A stretch of 64,000 nucleotides of DNA from Bartonella sp. AU55XJBT. Lineage in GTDB: Bacteria > Pseudomonadota > Alphaproteobacteria > Rhizobiales > Rhizobiaceae. This document shows positions 40,370 to 49,056 of this stretch, piece after piece; positions within the stretch are counted from its first letter, which is position 1, and every line of letters starts with the position of its first letter. Under the pieces are notes generated by a model. The model did no database searches. It was not told the origin of the DNA and was given only the letters and a program-made list of their open reading frames with translations. The stretch is from assembly GCF_028618525.1 (NCBI RefSeq), contig NZ_JAQITC010000006.1, positions 62,001-126,000 on the forward strand, given 5' to 3'. The position numbers and the translations under genes are program-made.

Positions 40370-41113
40370 ATGGCTTCCAGAAAAAGGCTCGATATTCTTT
40401 TAGTTGAAAGAAACTTTTTTACGACACGTTCCCGCGCACGTGATGCTGTCATGCGCCAAACTGTTAAAGTTAATGGTGAAAGAGTTTTTAAAGCGGGGGA
40501 AACTTTTTTTGATGATGCAGAGATTGTTGTTTGTGATCCAGCTCAGAATTATGTTTCACGGGCAGCATTAAAATTGATTGCTGCACTTGATGCATTTCCA
40601 ATTGTAACGGATAAAGTGACGGCCATTGATGTTGGTGCATCAACAGGTGGTTTTACACAAGTTCTCTTAGAGCGTGGAGCAGCACATGTCATTGCTGTTG
40701 AGGTTGGACATCATCAATTTGATAAACGTTTATTGGGCAATAGTGCTATAACCTTATTAGAAGGCTTGAATGTTAGAGACCTTCAACAGGAACATTTAGG
40801 CGGGCGGGAAATTGATCTTATTGTTTCAGACGTTAGCTTTATTTCTCTCAGACTTGCATTGCCTCCTGTTTTTTCTTTAGCCCAAAAGGGAACCCAAGCT
40901 GTTTTACTGGTAAAGCCTCAGTTTGAGGTTGGTCGTAAACACCTTGGTAAGGGAGGAGTATTAGATCCATCAAGAGCTAAAGAAACCGCTGAAGAACTTT
41001 TTGTCTGGTTAAATACTCAAACAGGGTGGTGTGCAAAAGATTTACTTCCTTCCCCCATTACAGGGGGTGATGGTAATGTAGAATATTTACTATTCGGAGA
41101 AAAGCAACAGTGA
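40370..41113 (+). CDS. tlyA: TlyA-family rRNA methyltransferase / hemolysin-like protein
   Basis: S4-domain plus FtsJ-like methyltransferase (247 residues). The S4 RNA-binding part (about residues 5-62) shows RKRLDILLVERNFFTTRSRARD. The methyltransferase has IDVGASTGGFTQVLLERGA (about 84-102), VSDVSFISLRLALP and LLVKPQFEVGRKHLGKGG. Members 2'-O-methylate 16S and 23S rRNA in mycobacteria; the 'hemolysin' name is historical. Its stop overlaps the next gene's GTG start (GTGA), giving a translationally coupled pair. Confidence 0.93.
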   Translation: MASRKRLDILLVERNFFTTRSRARDAVMRQTVKVNGERVFKAGETFFDDAEIVVCDPAQNYVSRAALKLIAALDAFPIVTDKVTAIDVGASTGGFTQVLLERGAAHVIAVEVGHHQFDKRLLGNSAITLLEGLNVRDLQQEHLGGREIDLIVSDVSFISLRLALPPVFSLAQKGTQAVLLVKPQFEVGRKHLGKGGVLDPSRAKETAEELFVWLNTQTGWCAKDLLPSPITGGDGNVEYLLFGEKQQ

Positions 41114-42363
41114 GTGACAATGTCATAATCGACCATATAGGAGCAAATGGTTATGGTGCTGCTAAGACGCCGTACGGCTTTGTTGATGTTCCTTTTACTT
41201 TGCCAGGAGAGTGTGCAGAAATTATTGTTCATGGAAAATATGCAACATATATAGCATTAAAACAAAAATCACCAGAACGCATTGATGCTCTTTGTCGGCA
41301 TTTTGGAGAATGCGGAGGCTGTACTCTTCAGCATTGGCGTACTGATGCTTATCGCGTATGGAAACGACAATTGGTTGTTGATGCGCTTAAAAACTATGGA
41401 ATTAATAGTGTGGTTGCACCTTTAATAGAATGTAAACCCTATAGCCGACGGCGGATAACTCTAACGGCATTTATGACTCCGCAAGGTCAAAAAGTTGGTT
41501 TTAACCGTTATCTTTCTCATGAGATTGTAGCTCTTGAGGAATGTCCAGTAAGCCATCCAGAACTTATTTCTCAATTGCATAATATTAGAGAGCTCTGTGC
41601 TTTTCTAAGCAGCTCTACCAAACGGTTTCATGTTACGATAACACGCGTTGAAAATGGCTTAGATGTTGCTTTAAGTGGTTGCATTGTAAACCATGAATCA
41701 CTTCGTCAGAAAATGATCAGCGCAGCGCTTTCATATGGGATTACACGTTTATCTGTTGACGGTGAAGTTTTGATTGAACGAGAAAAACCAGTTATTTACT
41801 TTGGAGATGTCCGTGTTGAATTTCCTTCTGGGGGGTTTCTTCAAGCGACCTGTGAAGCCGAAAATATAATGGGCAATATTATTTTGACTCATTTAAAAAA
41901 AACAAAGAATGCTCTTGATTTGTTTTCAGGGGTAGGAACATTTACCTTGCGTATGGCAAAAAAGATGAATGTTCATGCAATAGAAAATGATGAGAGTGCA
42001 TTAGAAAATTTAAGTTCAGCAGCACGTTTTTCAACAGGTTTAAAAACAGTCACTTGTGAAAAACGCGATCTTTTTCGCCATCCACTTTCTGTAAAGGAAC
42101 TTGAGTGTTTTGAGAGTGTTGTTTTTGATCCTCCTCGTGCGGGTGCAGAGGAACAAGTCCGTGAACTGGCGAAGGCAACAATACCCCGTATAGTGGCCAT
42201 TTCGTGCAATCCTGCTACATTTGCACGTGATTTATCTCTTCTTACTTCAGGGGGATATACAATAGAAAAAATCACACCAATTGATCAATTTTTATGGTCA
42301 CCCCATGTTGAAATTGTTGCTGTTTTGAGCAAAAAGAAAAAGAAGAAAAGCTGGAAGCTTTAG
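41110..42363 (+). CDS. Class I SAM-dependent RNA m5U methyltransferase (RumA/TrmA family)
   Basis: A 417-residue enzyme of the 23S rRNA/tRNA uracil-C5 methyltransferase family. An N-terminal TRAM-like region leads to the iron-sulfur cluster cysteines CRHFGECGGCTLQHW (C-x5-C-x2-C, about residues 58-72). The methyltransferase shows NALDLFSGVGTFTLRMAKK, the FDPPRAGAEEQ motif and the nucleophilic cysteine in VAISCNPATFARDLSLL. The start is GTG 41110, overlapping tlyA by four bases. Whether it methylates U747/U1939 of 23S rRNA or another site cannot be told. The C terminus is lysine-rich (KKKKKKSWKL). Confidence 0.92.
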   Translation: MSDNVIIDHIGANGYGAAKTPYGFVDVPFTLPGECAEIIVHGKYATYIALKQKSPERIDALCRHFGECGGCTLQHWRTDAYRVWKRQLVVDALKNYGINSVVAPLIECKPYSRRRITLTAFMTPQGQKVGFNRYLSHEIVALEECPVSHPELISQLHNIRELCAFLSSSTKRFHVTITRVENGLDVALSGCIVNHESLRQKMISAALSYGITRLSVDGEVLIEREKPVIYFGDVRVEFPSGGFLQATCEAENIMGNIILTHLKKTKNALDLFSGVGTFTLRMAKKMNVHAIENDESALENLSSAARFSTGLKTVTCEKRDLFRHPLSVKELECFESVVFDPPRAGAEEQVRELAKATIPRIVAISCNPATFARDLSLLTSGGYTIEKITPIDQFLWSPHVEIVAVLSKKKKKKSWKL

Positions 42364-42903
42364 CCTAAATTTTTTTTAACGCTATGAAGATTTATAAAAA
42401 GTTTACTTTCGTATTAATAAAAATCTCTTCAAAATTTATCTATAGTAATAACTTTTTTCTCATTGAATTAAGAGCACTGAATATAGACAGTGTTTTTATT
42501 TTAAACTTTTTTTATTATGAAATACAAAAGATAGTGTTACTCCCACATAAAAGATGAACATATTACAAAAAAGGTATATCTGAACAAGCCGGCACCATCA
42601 TTATATTTGCCATCCCCCAATATTGTGACAGCCTTTAGCATTTGAGACGGTTTATGAGAGGCATGTCTTTCTTGTACAGTTTCACTCCACACGACTCTCT
42701 CCGCTTGTAGCGTACAAAACAATGGTTTTTATTGATTCAACATATACAGATTTAAAATAAGAGAATCCTACGGTATCAAGGTTCTAATTCAAGTTGAATG
42801 ACGCTATATTATATTTAAAATCAATGCCTTGCATCAAAAATATTCTCTCTCATAAATCGGTTGAATAGACGGGAAAGGCAATATTGGGCAGAAATGAGCA
42901 AAT
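42364..42903. other. Spacer with repeat copy F between convergent genes
   Basis: About 540 bases separating the RumA-like gene and tldD 3' ends. Copy F of the dispersed repeat occupies about 42553-42830. A 61-codon frame within it (42537-42722, -) is the integrase remnant. No true gene. Confidence 0.55.
42553..42830 (-). repeat. Dispersed integrase-derived repeat, copy F (partly open frame)
   Basis: On the minus strand the leader reads TTCAACTTGAATTAGAACC, then the ATGTTGAATCAAT segment, then a coding frame in which KYNDGAGLFRYTFF (about 42545-42610) matches the family's K-Y-x-DGAGL-x-L of the Arm DNA-binding domain. A 61-codon open frame covers this part, but the leader-side alignment shows the true start region has been shifted. 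It ends before the KDG-x-x-W segment. Confidence 0.6.
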
Positions 42904-44325
42904 TTATTCTTTAAGCGCAGTTCCACCGATTGTCATATTATTGATTCGCAGATGAGGCTGTCCAACACCAACAGGAACATTTTGCCCTGCTTTTCCGCAC
43001 ATACCAATACCGTTATCCAGTTTACTATCATTTCCAATCATAGTGATACGTTTCATAGCATCTGGTCCATTTCCAATAAGAGTTGCACCTTTGATGGGTG
43101 CACCAATTTTACCATTTTCTACTCGGTATGCTTCAGTACATTCAAAGACGAATTTTCCAGAAGTAATATCTACTTGTCCTCCACCAAATGAAACAGCATA
43201 GATACCACTTTTAAGGGAAGAAAGGATTTCTTCAGGTGTTTTATCTCCTCCTAGCATGATTGTATTGGTCATTCGTGGCATTGGGGCATAAGCATAGGAT
43301 TCACGCCGTCCATTTCCAGTTGATTGTCCTCCCATAAGTCGTGCATTAAGCCTATCTTGCATAAAGCCAACGAGTTTTCCATCTTCAATGAGAACGTTAT
43401 ATCCTGAAGGGGTCCCCTCATCATCGATAGTTAGAGAACCACGGCAATGAGGAATGGTTCCATCATCAACAACTGTTACACCTTTTGCCGCAACTTGTTG
43501 TCCTAAAAGTCCAGCAAAAGCAGATGTTTTTTTGCGGTTAAAGTCACCTTCTAAGCCGTGACCTACGGCTTCATGGAGCATAACGCCAGGCCATCCATTG
43601 GCTAAGACAACATCAAATGTTCCCGCAGGTGCTGCTTCTGCTTCTAAATTTGTTAAAGCCATACGTAAGGCTTCATCCGCGGCTTGTTTCCAATTGTCTT
43701 CACGAATAAATTGGTCAAATGCTTGTCGCCCTCCACATCCATAAAAACCATTTTCACGTCGATTGCCTTCAGCCGCAACCACAGAGATAGAAAGCCGTAC
43801 AAGAGGACGAATATCCCGAACCAAATATCCATCTGCACGTAAAATTTCGATGTGTTGTAGTGAGCCAGAAAGAGAAACTGTCACTTGATGCAATTTATCA
43901 CTTTTTGTCCTTAAATAAGCATCAATTTTTTGCAAAAGAGCACTTTTTTCTTCAAATGATGGGGCATCAAGAGGATTATGCGGTTGATAAAGTCTCTTAT
44001 TTGTTTGTTGAGGAGCTATGCTATAAGGTCCAGTGTGATTATTATAGGTAACAGCTTTAGCTGCTTCACAAGCACGTTTGAGTGCAACAGCTGATAATTC
44101 ACTCGAATGTGCATATCCAGTCGCTTCTCCAGCAACGACACGCAGACCAAACCCCATATCTTGATGGAAAGAGCCATTTTTAAGTTGTCCATTATCAAAT
44201 AAAAGGGTTTCACTTTCTTTATACTCGAGATAGAGTTCGCCATCATCAGCATGATGAAGCGTTTCCTGTACAAGTGATTGCACTTTAGGGGAAGCAATAT
44301 CAAAATGATCAATCAGCGATTTCAT
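42904..44325 (-). CDS. tldD: Metalloprotease TldD
   Basis: TldD subunit of the TldD/TldE (PmbA) zinc protease that trims modified peptides and CcdA-type antitoxins. The HExxxH-type zinc motif lies in MLHEAVGHGLEGDFNRK (about residues 258-274). GFMQDRLNARLMGGQSTGNGRRESYAY, AYAPMPRMTNTIMLGG and GMCGKAGQNVPVGVGQPHLRI are further family landmarks. 473 residues. An 11-G tract lies 20-30 bases upstream of the ATG (listed separately). It precedes the IalB-family gene on the same strand. Confidence 0.96.
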   Translation of the reverse strand: MKSLIDHFDIASPKVQSLVQETLHHADDGELYLEYKESETLLFDNGQLKNGSFHQDMGFGLRVVAGEATGYAHSSELSAVALKRACEAAKAVTYNNHTGPYSIAPQQTNKRLYQPHNPLDAPSFEEKSALLQKIDAYLRTKSDKLHQVTVSLSGSLQHIEILRADGYLVRDIRPLVRLSISVVAAEGNRRENGFYGCGGRQAFDQFIREDNWKQAADEALRMALTNLEAEAAPAGTFDVVLANGWPGVMLHEAVGHGLEGDFNRKKTSAFAGLLGQQVAAKGVTVVDDGTIPHCRGSLTIDDEGTPSGYNVLIEDGKLVGFMQDRLNARLMGGQSTGNGRRESYAYAPMPRMTNTIMLGGDKTPEEILSSLKSGIYAVSFGGGQVDITSGKFVFECTEAYRVENGKIGAPIKGATLIGNGPDAMKRITMIGNDSKLDNGIGMCGKAGQNVPVGVGQPHLRINNMTIGGTALKE

Positions 44326-44345
44326 AAGAATTATCCTATTTTATT

Positions 44346-44356
44346 GGGGGGGGGGG
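44346..44356. repeat. Poly-G homopolymer tract upstream of tldD
   Basis: Eleven consecutive G residues on the + strand (C tract in the tldD sense), 21-31 bases before the tldD ATG. It is striking in such an A+T-rich region and is placed where a change of length would alter promoter-Shine-Dalgarno spacing. Tract length in the real genome may vary or be an assembly estimate. Confidence 0.7.
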
Positions 44357-44419
44357 TAGAAGATTTTTATTGATCTAATTTAAGACGTTCTCAAAATAGA
44401 TGAGGAGATTTTAATCATC

Positions 44420-44452
44420 CCATGTGCGTTGATTTTCCATGTGCGTTGATTT
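44420..44452. repeat. Short tandem duplication, 17-bp unit
   Basis: CCATGTGCGTTGATTT occurs at 44420-44435 and again at 44437-44452, separated by one T, just 3' of the IalB-family stop (44456). It is probably a recent slippage duplication; no function inferred. Confidence 0.8.
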
Positions 44453-44455
44453 CAT

Positions 44456-44995
44456 TCATGTGGGTAAAGTTGCATAAGCATCGCCAAGACCATGTAGGTC
44501 AACGAGACCTCCAATTCCTTGCTCAGGGGTTGTAAAGATAAAATAGGTTGCTATTTTTCCTTTTAAAAAGAGTTGTAATATATCCTCTTTAAGAAAAGCT
44601 TCAGCAACACAATTATCACCAAGACAACGACGATATTCCATTCGGCCCATATTTTTACCGTCAATTTTAATTCCAACGCCAGGACGTAACTCAACACGAA
44701 TCGGAACAAAAACACGCATTAAAGCACCTTGCTTTTGAGGAAGTTTATAAAATGTAACGCGCAAGGTAATATCATGACGACCTTGTGTATGGACGTTTTG
44801 TACAACTTCACACTGCATATTAGGTGTCCCTGGTGGGAGAGCACAAACCTTTGTCCATGCACCATAGGTTTGTGGTGCGGGGACATTTTGCGCATAGGGC
44901 GTTTGTGCAAAAGCATGATTGATCAAACTACTAAAAAGTGTGTGAAGAACAGCGCCAACAAAAAAAGTTTTTTTGAATAATTTATAAAGTATCAC
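44456..44995 (-). CDS. Invasion-associated locus B (IalB) family exported protein
   Basis: A 179-residue exported protein. The N-terminal signal peptide runs from about residue 1 to NHAFA|QTPYAQ. The mature part shows WTKVCALPPGTPNMQCEVVQ, then a beta-rich domain with RRCLGDNCVAEAFL. The four cysteines could form two disulfides. The IalB fold is shared by Bartonella ialB and many rhizobial homologues; the residues match this family as a whole, so it is called a paralogue of IalB and not IalB itself. GTG 44995 with AGGA six bases upstream was chosen; ATG 45031 gives 12 more residues without a Shine-Dalgarno. In rhizobia this gene sits between tldD and the cox operon. Confidence 0.85.
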   Translation of the reverse strand: MILYKLFKKTFFVGAVLHTLFSSLINHAFAQTPYAQNVPAPQTYGAWTKVCALPPGTPNMQCEVVQNVHTQGRHDITLRVTFYKLPQKQGALMRVFVPIRVELRPGVGIKIDGKNMGRMEYRRCLGDNCVAEAFLKEDILQLFLKGKIATYFIFTTPEQGIGGLVDLHGLGDAYATLPT

Positions 44996-45424
44996 AGAAA
45001 ATCCTATCCGATTCAACACATACACAATCATGCATAGATTTGCATAAAAAATGAATTCCCCACATAAAACCTATAACACAAAACCAATATTTACCAAATA
45101 TAGTCATCTCTATGCAAAAAATAAAGGAAAATGAGCAGAAAGAGCATTTTATAGGAGATAAATTTTCAGCATGGCTTTATGATGTTTGGTAGGATACATT
45201 TTTATGATAAATTTGTCATGTAAGAGAAAATGTTGATTGAAAAAATGTATTTTTGTTACAAATATTTTTATCGATTTTTAGGGGATGGGTACAAGAAGGG
45301 TATGCCATATTTTCTTTTCTCAAAAATACGGTTGGTCTTAATGGGTCATTCTCATACGCTAGAGAGTATTTGCTAAATAATATTTGTTTGTGAATGACGG
45401 AAAAGGAAAAGGGTTTTGAGTGGA
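44996..45424. other. Divergent spacer between the IalB-family gene and ctaB
   Basis: About 430 bases. In related rhizobia coxB and coxA occupy this position; no trace of them was found. An 86-codon minus-strand frame (45216-45476) overlaps ctaB and is not supported. The ctaB and IalB-gene promoters must lie here. Confidence 0.5.
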
Positions 45425-46360
45425 ATGTCTGTTTCAGGAGAGTTATCGGTTGCGAATGGTAAATCAATGCCACCAAAGTCCAGTATTGGTGATTATATCA
45501 CATTATTAAAGCCACGTGTTATGTCACTTGTGGTCTTTACAGCACTGGTTGGTTTAATGGTGTCTCCCCTTTCCATTAATCCGTGGTATGGTTTTTTAGC
45601 AATTTTATGTATTGCTGCTGGCGGCGGTGGTGCGGGAGCACTGAATATGTGGTATGATGCTGACATTGATGCCGTGATGGAACGGACCAAAAAGCGCCCT
45701 ATTCCTATGGGTAAAATCAGCTCCCAAAAGGCATTTATTTTTGGCATGGCTCTGTCTCTGCTTTCGGTATTGGTTATGGGGAGCTTCATTAATTGGTTTG
45801 CGGCACTTTTTCTTGCGTTTACAATTTTCTTTTATGTCGTTATCTATACAATTTGGTTAAAGCGTATCACACCACAAAATATTGTTATTGGTGGTGCTTC
45901 TGGGGCTTTTCCACCAATGATTGGATGGGCTGTAACAACTGGGACAGTAAGTTTTGATAGTTTTTTATTATTTTTAATTATTTTTATGTGGACCCCCCCT
46001 CATTTTTGGGCTCTTTCTCTCTTTTCATCTCTTGATTATGAGGCGGCAGGTATTCCGATGATGCCTAATGTACGAGGTGAATACTCAACAAAAAAACAGA
46101 TCTTATTTTATACTATTTTGATGGTACTATGTGCCACTGCTCCCTATTTTACTGGTCTTGGTGGAGTTTTTTATGGAATTTTTTCGACAATTTTAGGTAT
46201 TATTTTTATTTATTATGCCTATCGTTTGTGGAAAGCTGATACCCATGATGAAACTATTTTGATGGCCAAAAAAACATTTTTCTTTTCGTTACTTTATTTG
46301 GCAGCGATCTTTGGAGCTCTTTTAATTGAATCTCTTGTTTGGTATTTTACCGATCTTTAG
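45425..46360 (+). CDS. ctaB: Heme O synthase (protoheme IX farnesyltransferase)
   Basis: Membrane UbiA-type prenyltransferase that adds farnesyl to heme B, giving heme O (311 residues, about nine helices). The motifs are NMWYDADIDAVMERTKKRPIP (Asp-rich prenyl site, about residues 73-93), the flanking IWTPPHFWALSLFSSLDYEAAG-like segment (seen as MWTPPHFWALSLFSSLDYE) and GIPMMPNVRGEYSTKKQI. ATG 45425 has AAAAGGG at suitable spacing; TTG 45416 is the longest frame. The usual neighbours coxB, coxA, ctaG and coxC are missing on both sides. Confidence 0.93.
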   Translation: MSVSGELSVANGKSMPPKSSIGDYITLLKPRVMSLVVFTALVGLMVSPLSINPWYGFLAILCIAAGGGGAGALNMWYDADIDAVMERTKKRPIPMGKISSQKAFIFGMALSLLSVLVMGSFINWFAALFLAFTIFFYVVIYTIWLKRITPQNIVIGGASGAFPPMIGWAVTTGTVSFDSFLLFLIIFMWTPPHFWALSLFSSLDYEAAGIPMMPNVRGEYSTKKQILFYTILMVLCATAPYFTGLGGVFYGIFSTILGIIFIYYAYRLWKADTHDETILMAKKTFFFSLLYLAAIFGALLIESLVWYFTDL

Positions 46361-46462
46361 GCAAATAAAAATAAAATGAAAAAGTAAATTTTAAAAAAGT
46401 TTTTCTGTAAGAAAATACTGTAAAAAGACACGGTAGAGTATGTTCTTATACAAAAGGTGATA

Positions 46463-46499
46463 TTGCACGTTTTTTTTACATTGCTTATTCATGTATAAT
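46463..46499 (+). promoter_or_regulatory. Candidate promoter for ispH
   Basis: A perfect TATAAT (46494-46499) lies 50 bases before the ispH ATG. The nearest TTGCAC (46463-46468) is 25 bases upstream, too far for an ideal -35, while TTTACA (46475-46480) is rather close. The -10 box is convincing; the -35 box is not. Confidence 0.35.
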
Positions 46500-46549
46500 G
46501 ATAGCTTGTTTAAATATGAGACTAAAGCTATAGAGATTAAGGATGATTT

Positions 46550-47596
46550 ATGTCTGGACTTCCCCCTTTAAGGATACGTCTTTGTGGTCCACGTGGATTT
46601 TGTGCAGGGGTTGATCGTGCTATCCAGATAGTTCTGCTTGCATTAAAAAAATATAGTGCTCCCGTATATGTTCGTCATGAAATTGTACACAACCGCTACG
46701 TGGTTGAGGGATTACAGCAAAGGGGAGCTGTTTTTGTTGAAGAGCTTGATGAGATTCCAGAAGAGCATCGCAATCAACCGGTTGTTTTTTCTGCCCATGG
46801 TGTACCAAAGTCTGTTTCAGAAGAGGCACGACGTTATAATTTGTTTTATCTCGATGCAACATGTCCGTTAGTCTCGAAAGTTCATAAACAAGCGATACGC
46901 CATCAACGTCATGGTCGCCATGTTATATTGATTGGTCATGCGGGGCATCCTGAGGTTATAGGGACAATGGGACAGCTTGAAGATGGGGCTGTGACGCTTA
47001 TTGAAACGATAGAAGATGCTTTGCATTATCAACCAAATGATCCAGATAAGTTGGGATTTGTTACACAAACAACGCTTTCTGTTGAAGATACTGCAGGAAT
47101 TCTCAATGTATTACAACAACGTTTTCCCACATTAGCAGCTCCAGCAGCTGAGTCAATTTGCTATGCGACAACGAATCGACAAGATGCGGTTAAGGCAGCA
47201 GCAAAGGGGAGTGATTTGTTTTTGATTGTTGGAGCGCCAAATTCTTCTAATTCACGACGTTTGGTAGAGGTTGCTGAAAAGTCTGGTGCGCGGCAAGCTA
47301 TTTTAGTTCAACGCGCTGATGAAATTAATTTTGAAAACCTAAAAGCTCTTTCTGTTGTGAGTCTTTCAGCAGGGGCTTCGGCACCTGAAATTATTATTGA
47401 TGAAATTATTTCAGCGTTTCGTGCGCGTTATGATGTGACAATAGAATTAGCTGAAACAGTGGTGGAAACGGAAAGATTTCTAGTGAGTCGCGAATTGCGT
47501 GACGTCATTTTAACGTCTCAAGATATGGCATTTGTGAATGGTCAAGAAAATAATGCAAATCATAATACAGACATGTCTACAACGAAAGCAGAATAA
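46550..47596 (+). CDS. ispH: 4-hydroxy-3-methylbut-2-enyl diphosphate reductase
   Basis: Last MEP-pathway enzyme, a [4Fe-4S] protein yielding IPP and DMAPP. The three cluster cysteines are in LCGPRGFCAGVDRAIQI (about residues 11-27), DATCPLVSKVHKQ (near 104) and AESICYATTNRQDAV (near 202). VFSAHGVPKSVSEEA and GAPNSSNSRRLVE complete the active site. 348 residues. The stop overlaps the thrB start by one base (TAATG). ctaB lies just upstream. Confidence 0.97.
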   Translation: MSGLPPLRIRLCGPRGFCAGVDRAIQIVLLALKKYSAPVYVRHEIVHNRYVVEGLQQRGAVFVEELDEIPEEHRNQPVVFSAHGVPKSVSEEARRYNLFYLDATCPLVSKVHKQAIRHQRHGRHVILIGHAGHPEVIGTMGQLEDGAVTLIETIEDALHYQPNDPDKLGFVTQTTLSVEDTAGILNVLQQRFPTLAAPAAESICYATTNRQDAVKAAAKGSDLFLIVGAPNSSNSRRLVEVAEKSGARQAILVQRADEINFENLKALSVVSLSAGASAPEIIIDEIISAFRARYDVTIELAETVVETERFLVSRELRDVILTSQDMAFVNGQENNANHNTDMSTTKAE

Positions 47597-48555
47597 TGGC
47601 CGTTTATACAGATATTTATCCAAATGATTTAAAAGCGTTTTTAACCCGTTACGCAATAGGAGCACTTTTGTCTTATCAAGGGATAGAGGAAGGGATTGAA
47701 AATTCTAATTTTATGCTGGAGACAACACAAGGGCGGTTTATTTTAACACTTTATGAAAAGCGTATTTCAAAAGATGATTTACCTTTTTTTTGTCGTTTGA
47801 TGCAGCATTTGGGGAAACGTGGAATTCCTTGTCCACAACCGGTTCTTCAAAATGATGGGACGATGATTAGTGAACTAGCAGGACGCCCTGCTGCTATTAT
47901 TACCTTTCTGGAAGGAGAGTGGATCCGTCAGCCCGATATAGGTCATTGCGGCGAAGTGGGGACAGGGTTAGCACAATTGCATCTAGCAGGACAGGATTTT
48001 ACACTCAGTCGTAAAAATACGCTTTCTGTTATGGACTGGCAGGTATTGTGGCAACGTTGTCAAATCACAGAAGATGCATTGTTAAAAGAATTTGGACAAA
48101 AAATTGAGTCGGAATTGATTTTTTTACAGGAAAATTGGCCGTTCAATTTACCAAAAGGCATTATTCATGCGGATTTATTTAATGATAACGTCTTTTTTGT
48201 GAATCATCGTCTTTCTGGGATGATAGATTTCTATTTTGCTTGTAATGATTCTTTTGCTTATGATTTAGCAATCTGTTTGAATGCTTGGTGCTTTGAGCCT
48301 GATCATTCCTATAATCTTACAAAATCACGTAAGTTATTGGAAAATTATCAAAAAATAAGACCCTTGATTCCTTTAGAATTGGATAAGATTGTTTTATTGG
48401 TTCGTGGTGCGTCTTTACGTTTTTTACTCACACGTCTTTATGATTGGTTTAATACACCGCCTGATAGCTTTGTTATTAAGAAAGATCCATGGGAGTATTG
48501 GCACAAGCTGTGTTTTTTCAGTAATGTAAATTCGCTAAGTGAATTAGGTTTTTAA
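47596..48555 (+). CDS. thrB: Homoserine kinase (APH-fold ThrB)
   Basis: Phosphorylates homoserine for threonine synthesis. It is the aminoglycoside-phosphotransferase-fold ThrB typical of alphaproteobacteria. Landmarks are [37 protein letters not shown], the catalytic loop [19 protein letters not shown] (about residues 194-212) and [23 protein letters not shown]. 319 residues. It is translationally coupled to ispH, and rnhA begins five bases after its stop. With lysC and thrC it covers much of the threonine branch. Confidence 0.95.
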   Translation: MAVYTDIYPNDLKAFLTRYAIGALLSYQGIEEGIENSNFMLETTQGRFILTLYEKRISKDDLPFFCRLMQHLGKRGIPCPQPVLQNDGTMISELAGRPAAIITFLEGEWIRQPDIGHCGEVGTGLAQLHLAGQDFTLSRKNTLSVMDWQVLWQRCQITEDALLKEFGQKIESELIFLQENWPFNLPKGIIHADLFNDNVFFVNHRLSGMIDFYFACNDSFAYDLAICLNAWCFEPDHSYNLTKSRKLLENYQKIRPLIPLELDKIVLLVRGASLRFLLTRLYDWFNTPPDSFVIKKDPWEYWHKLCFFSNVNSLSELGF

Positions 48556-48560
48556 ATTTT

Positions 48561-49028
48561 ATGGCAACTCAACAAAAAGTCGTTGAAATTTATACAGATG
48601 GTGCTTGCTCAGGAAACCCTGGAGTTGGAGGCTGGGGAGCAATTTTACGCTGGAATAGTCATGAACGTGAGCTTTATGGTGGTAAGGCTCATACAACAAA
48701 CAATCAAATGGAACTCATGGCGGCAATTTGTGCATTAAAGGCACTTAAAGAGCCTTGTTTGGTCGATCTTTATACAGATTCAGTTTATGTGCGTAACGGT
48801 ATATCTAAGTGGATTGAAGGTTGGAAAAAGAATAATTGGCGTACTGCATCAAAAAGTCCTGTAAAAAATATGGAGCTATGGCAAGCTCTTGAGGGGGTTT
48901 GTTCTTGCCATACAGTCAGATGGCACTGGATCAAAGGACATGCGGGCCATCTAGAGAATGAACGTGCTGATGCTCTTGCTCGCAAAGCAATTGCGCAATA
49001 TCGCGAAAATGGGCGTTTCCCAGCATAA
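48561..49028 (+). CDS. rnhA: Ribonuclease HI
   Basis: Cleaves RNA in RNA-DNA hybrids. The four carboxylates are visible: the Asp of [20 protein letters not shown], the Glu of [15 protein letters not shown], the Asp of [12 protein letters not shown] and the Asp of [19 protein letters not shown]. 155 residues, normal. It is the last gene of the ispH-thrB-rnhA operon and converges on the DsbD-N-like gene. Confidence 0.97.
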   Translation: MATQQKVVEIYTDGACSGNPGVGGWGAILRWNSHERELYGGKAHTTNNQMELMAAICALKALKEPCLVDLYTDSVYVRNGISKWIEGWKKNNWRTASKSPVKNMELWQALEGVCSCHTVRWHWIKGHAGHLENERADALARKAIAQYRENGRFPA

Positions 49029-49056
49029 TTATTGTTTGAGAAACTTCTCTCTTTTA

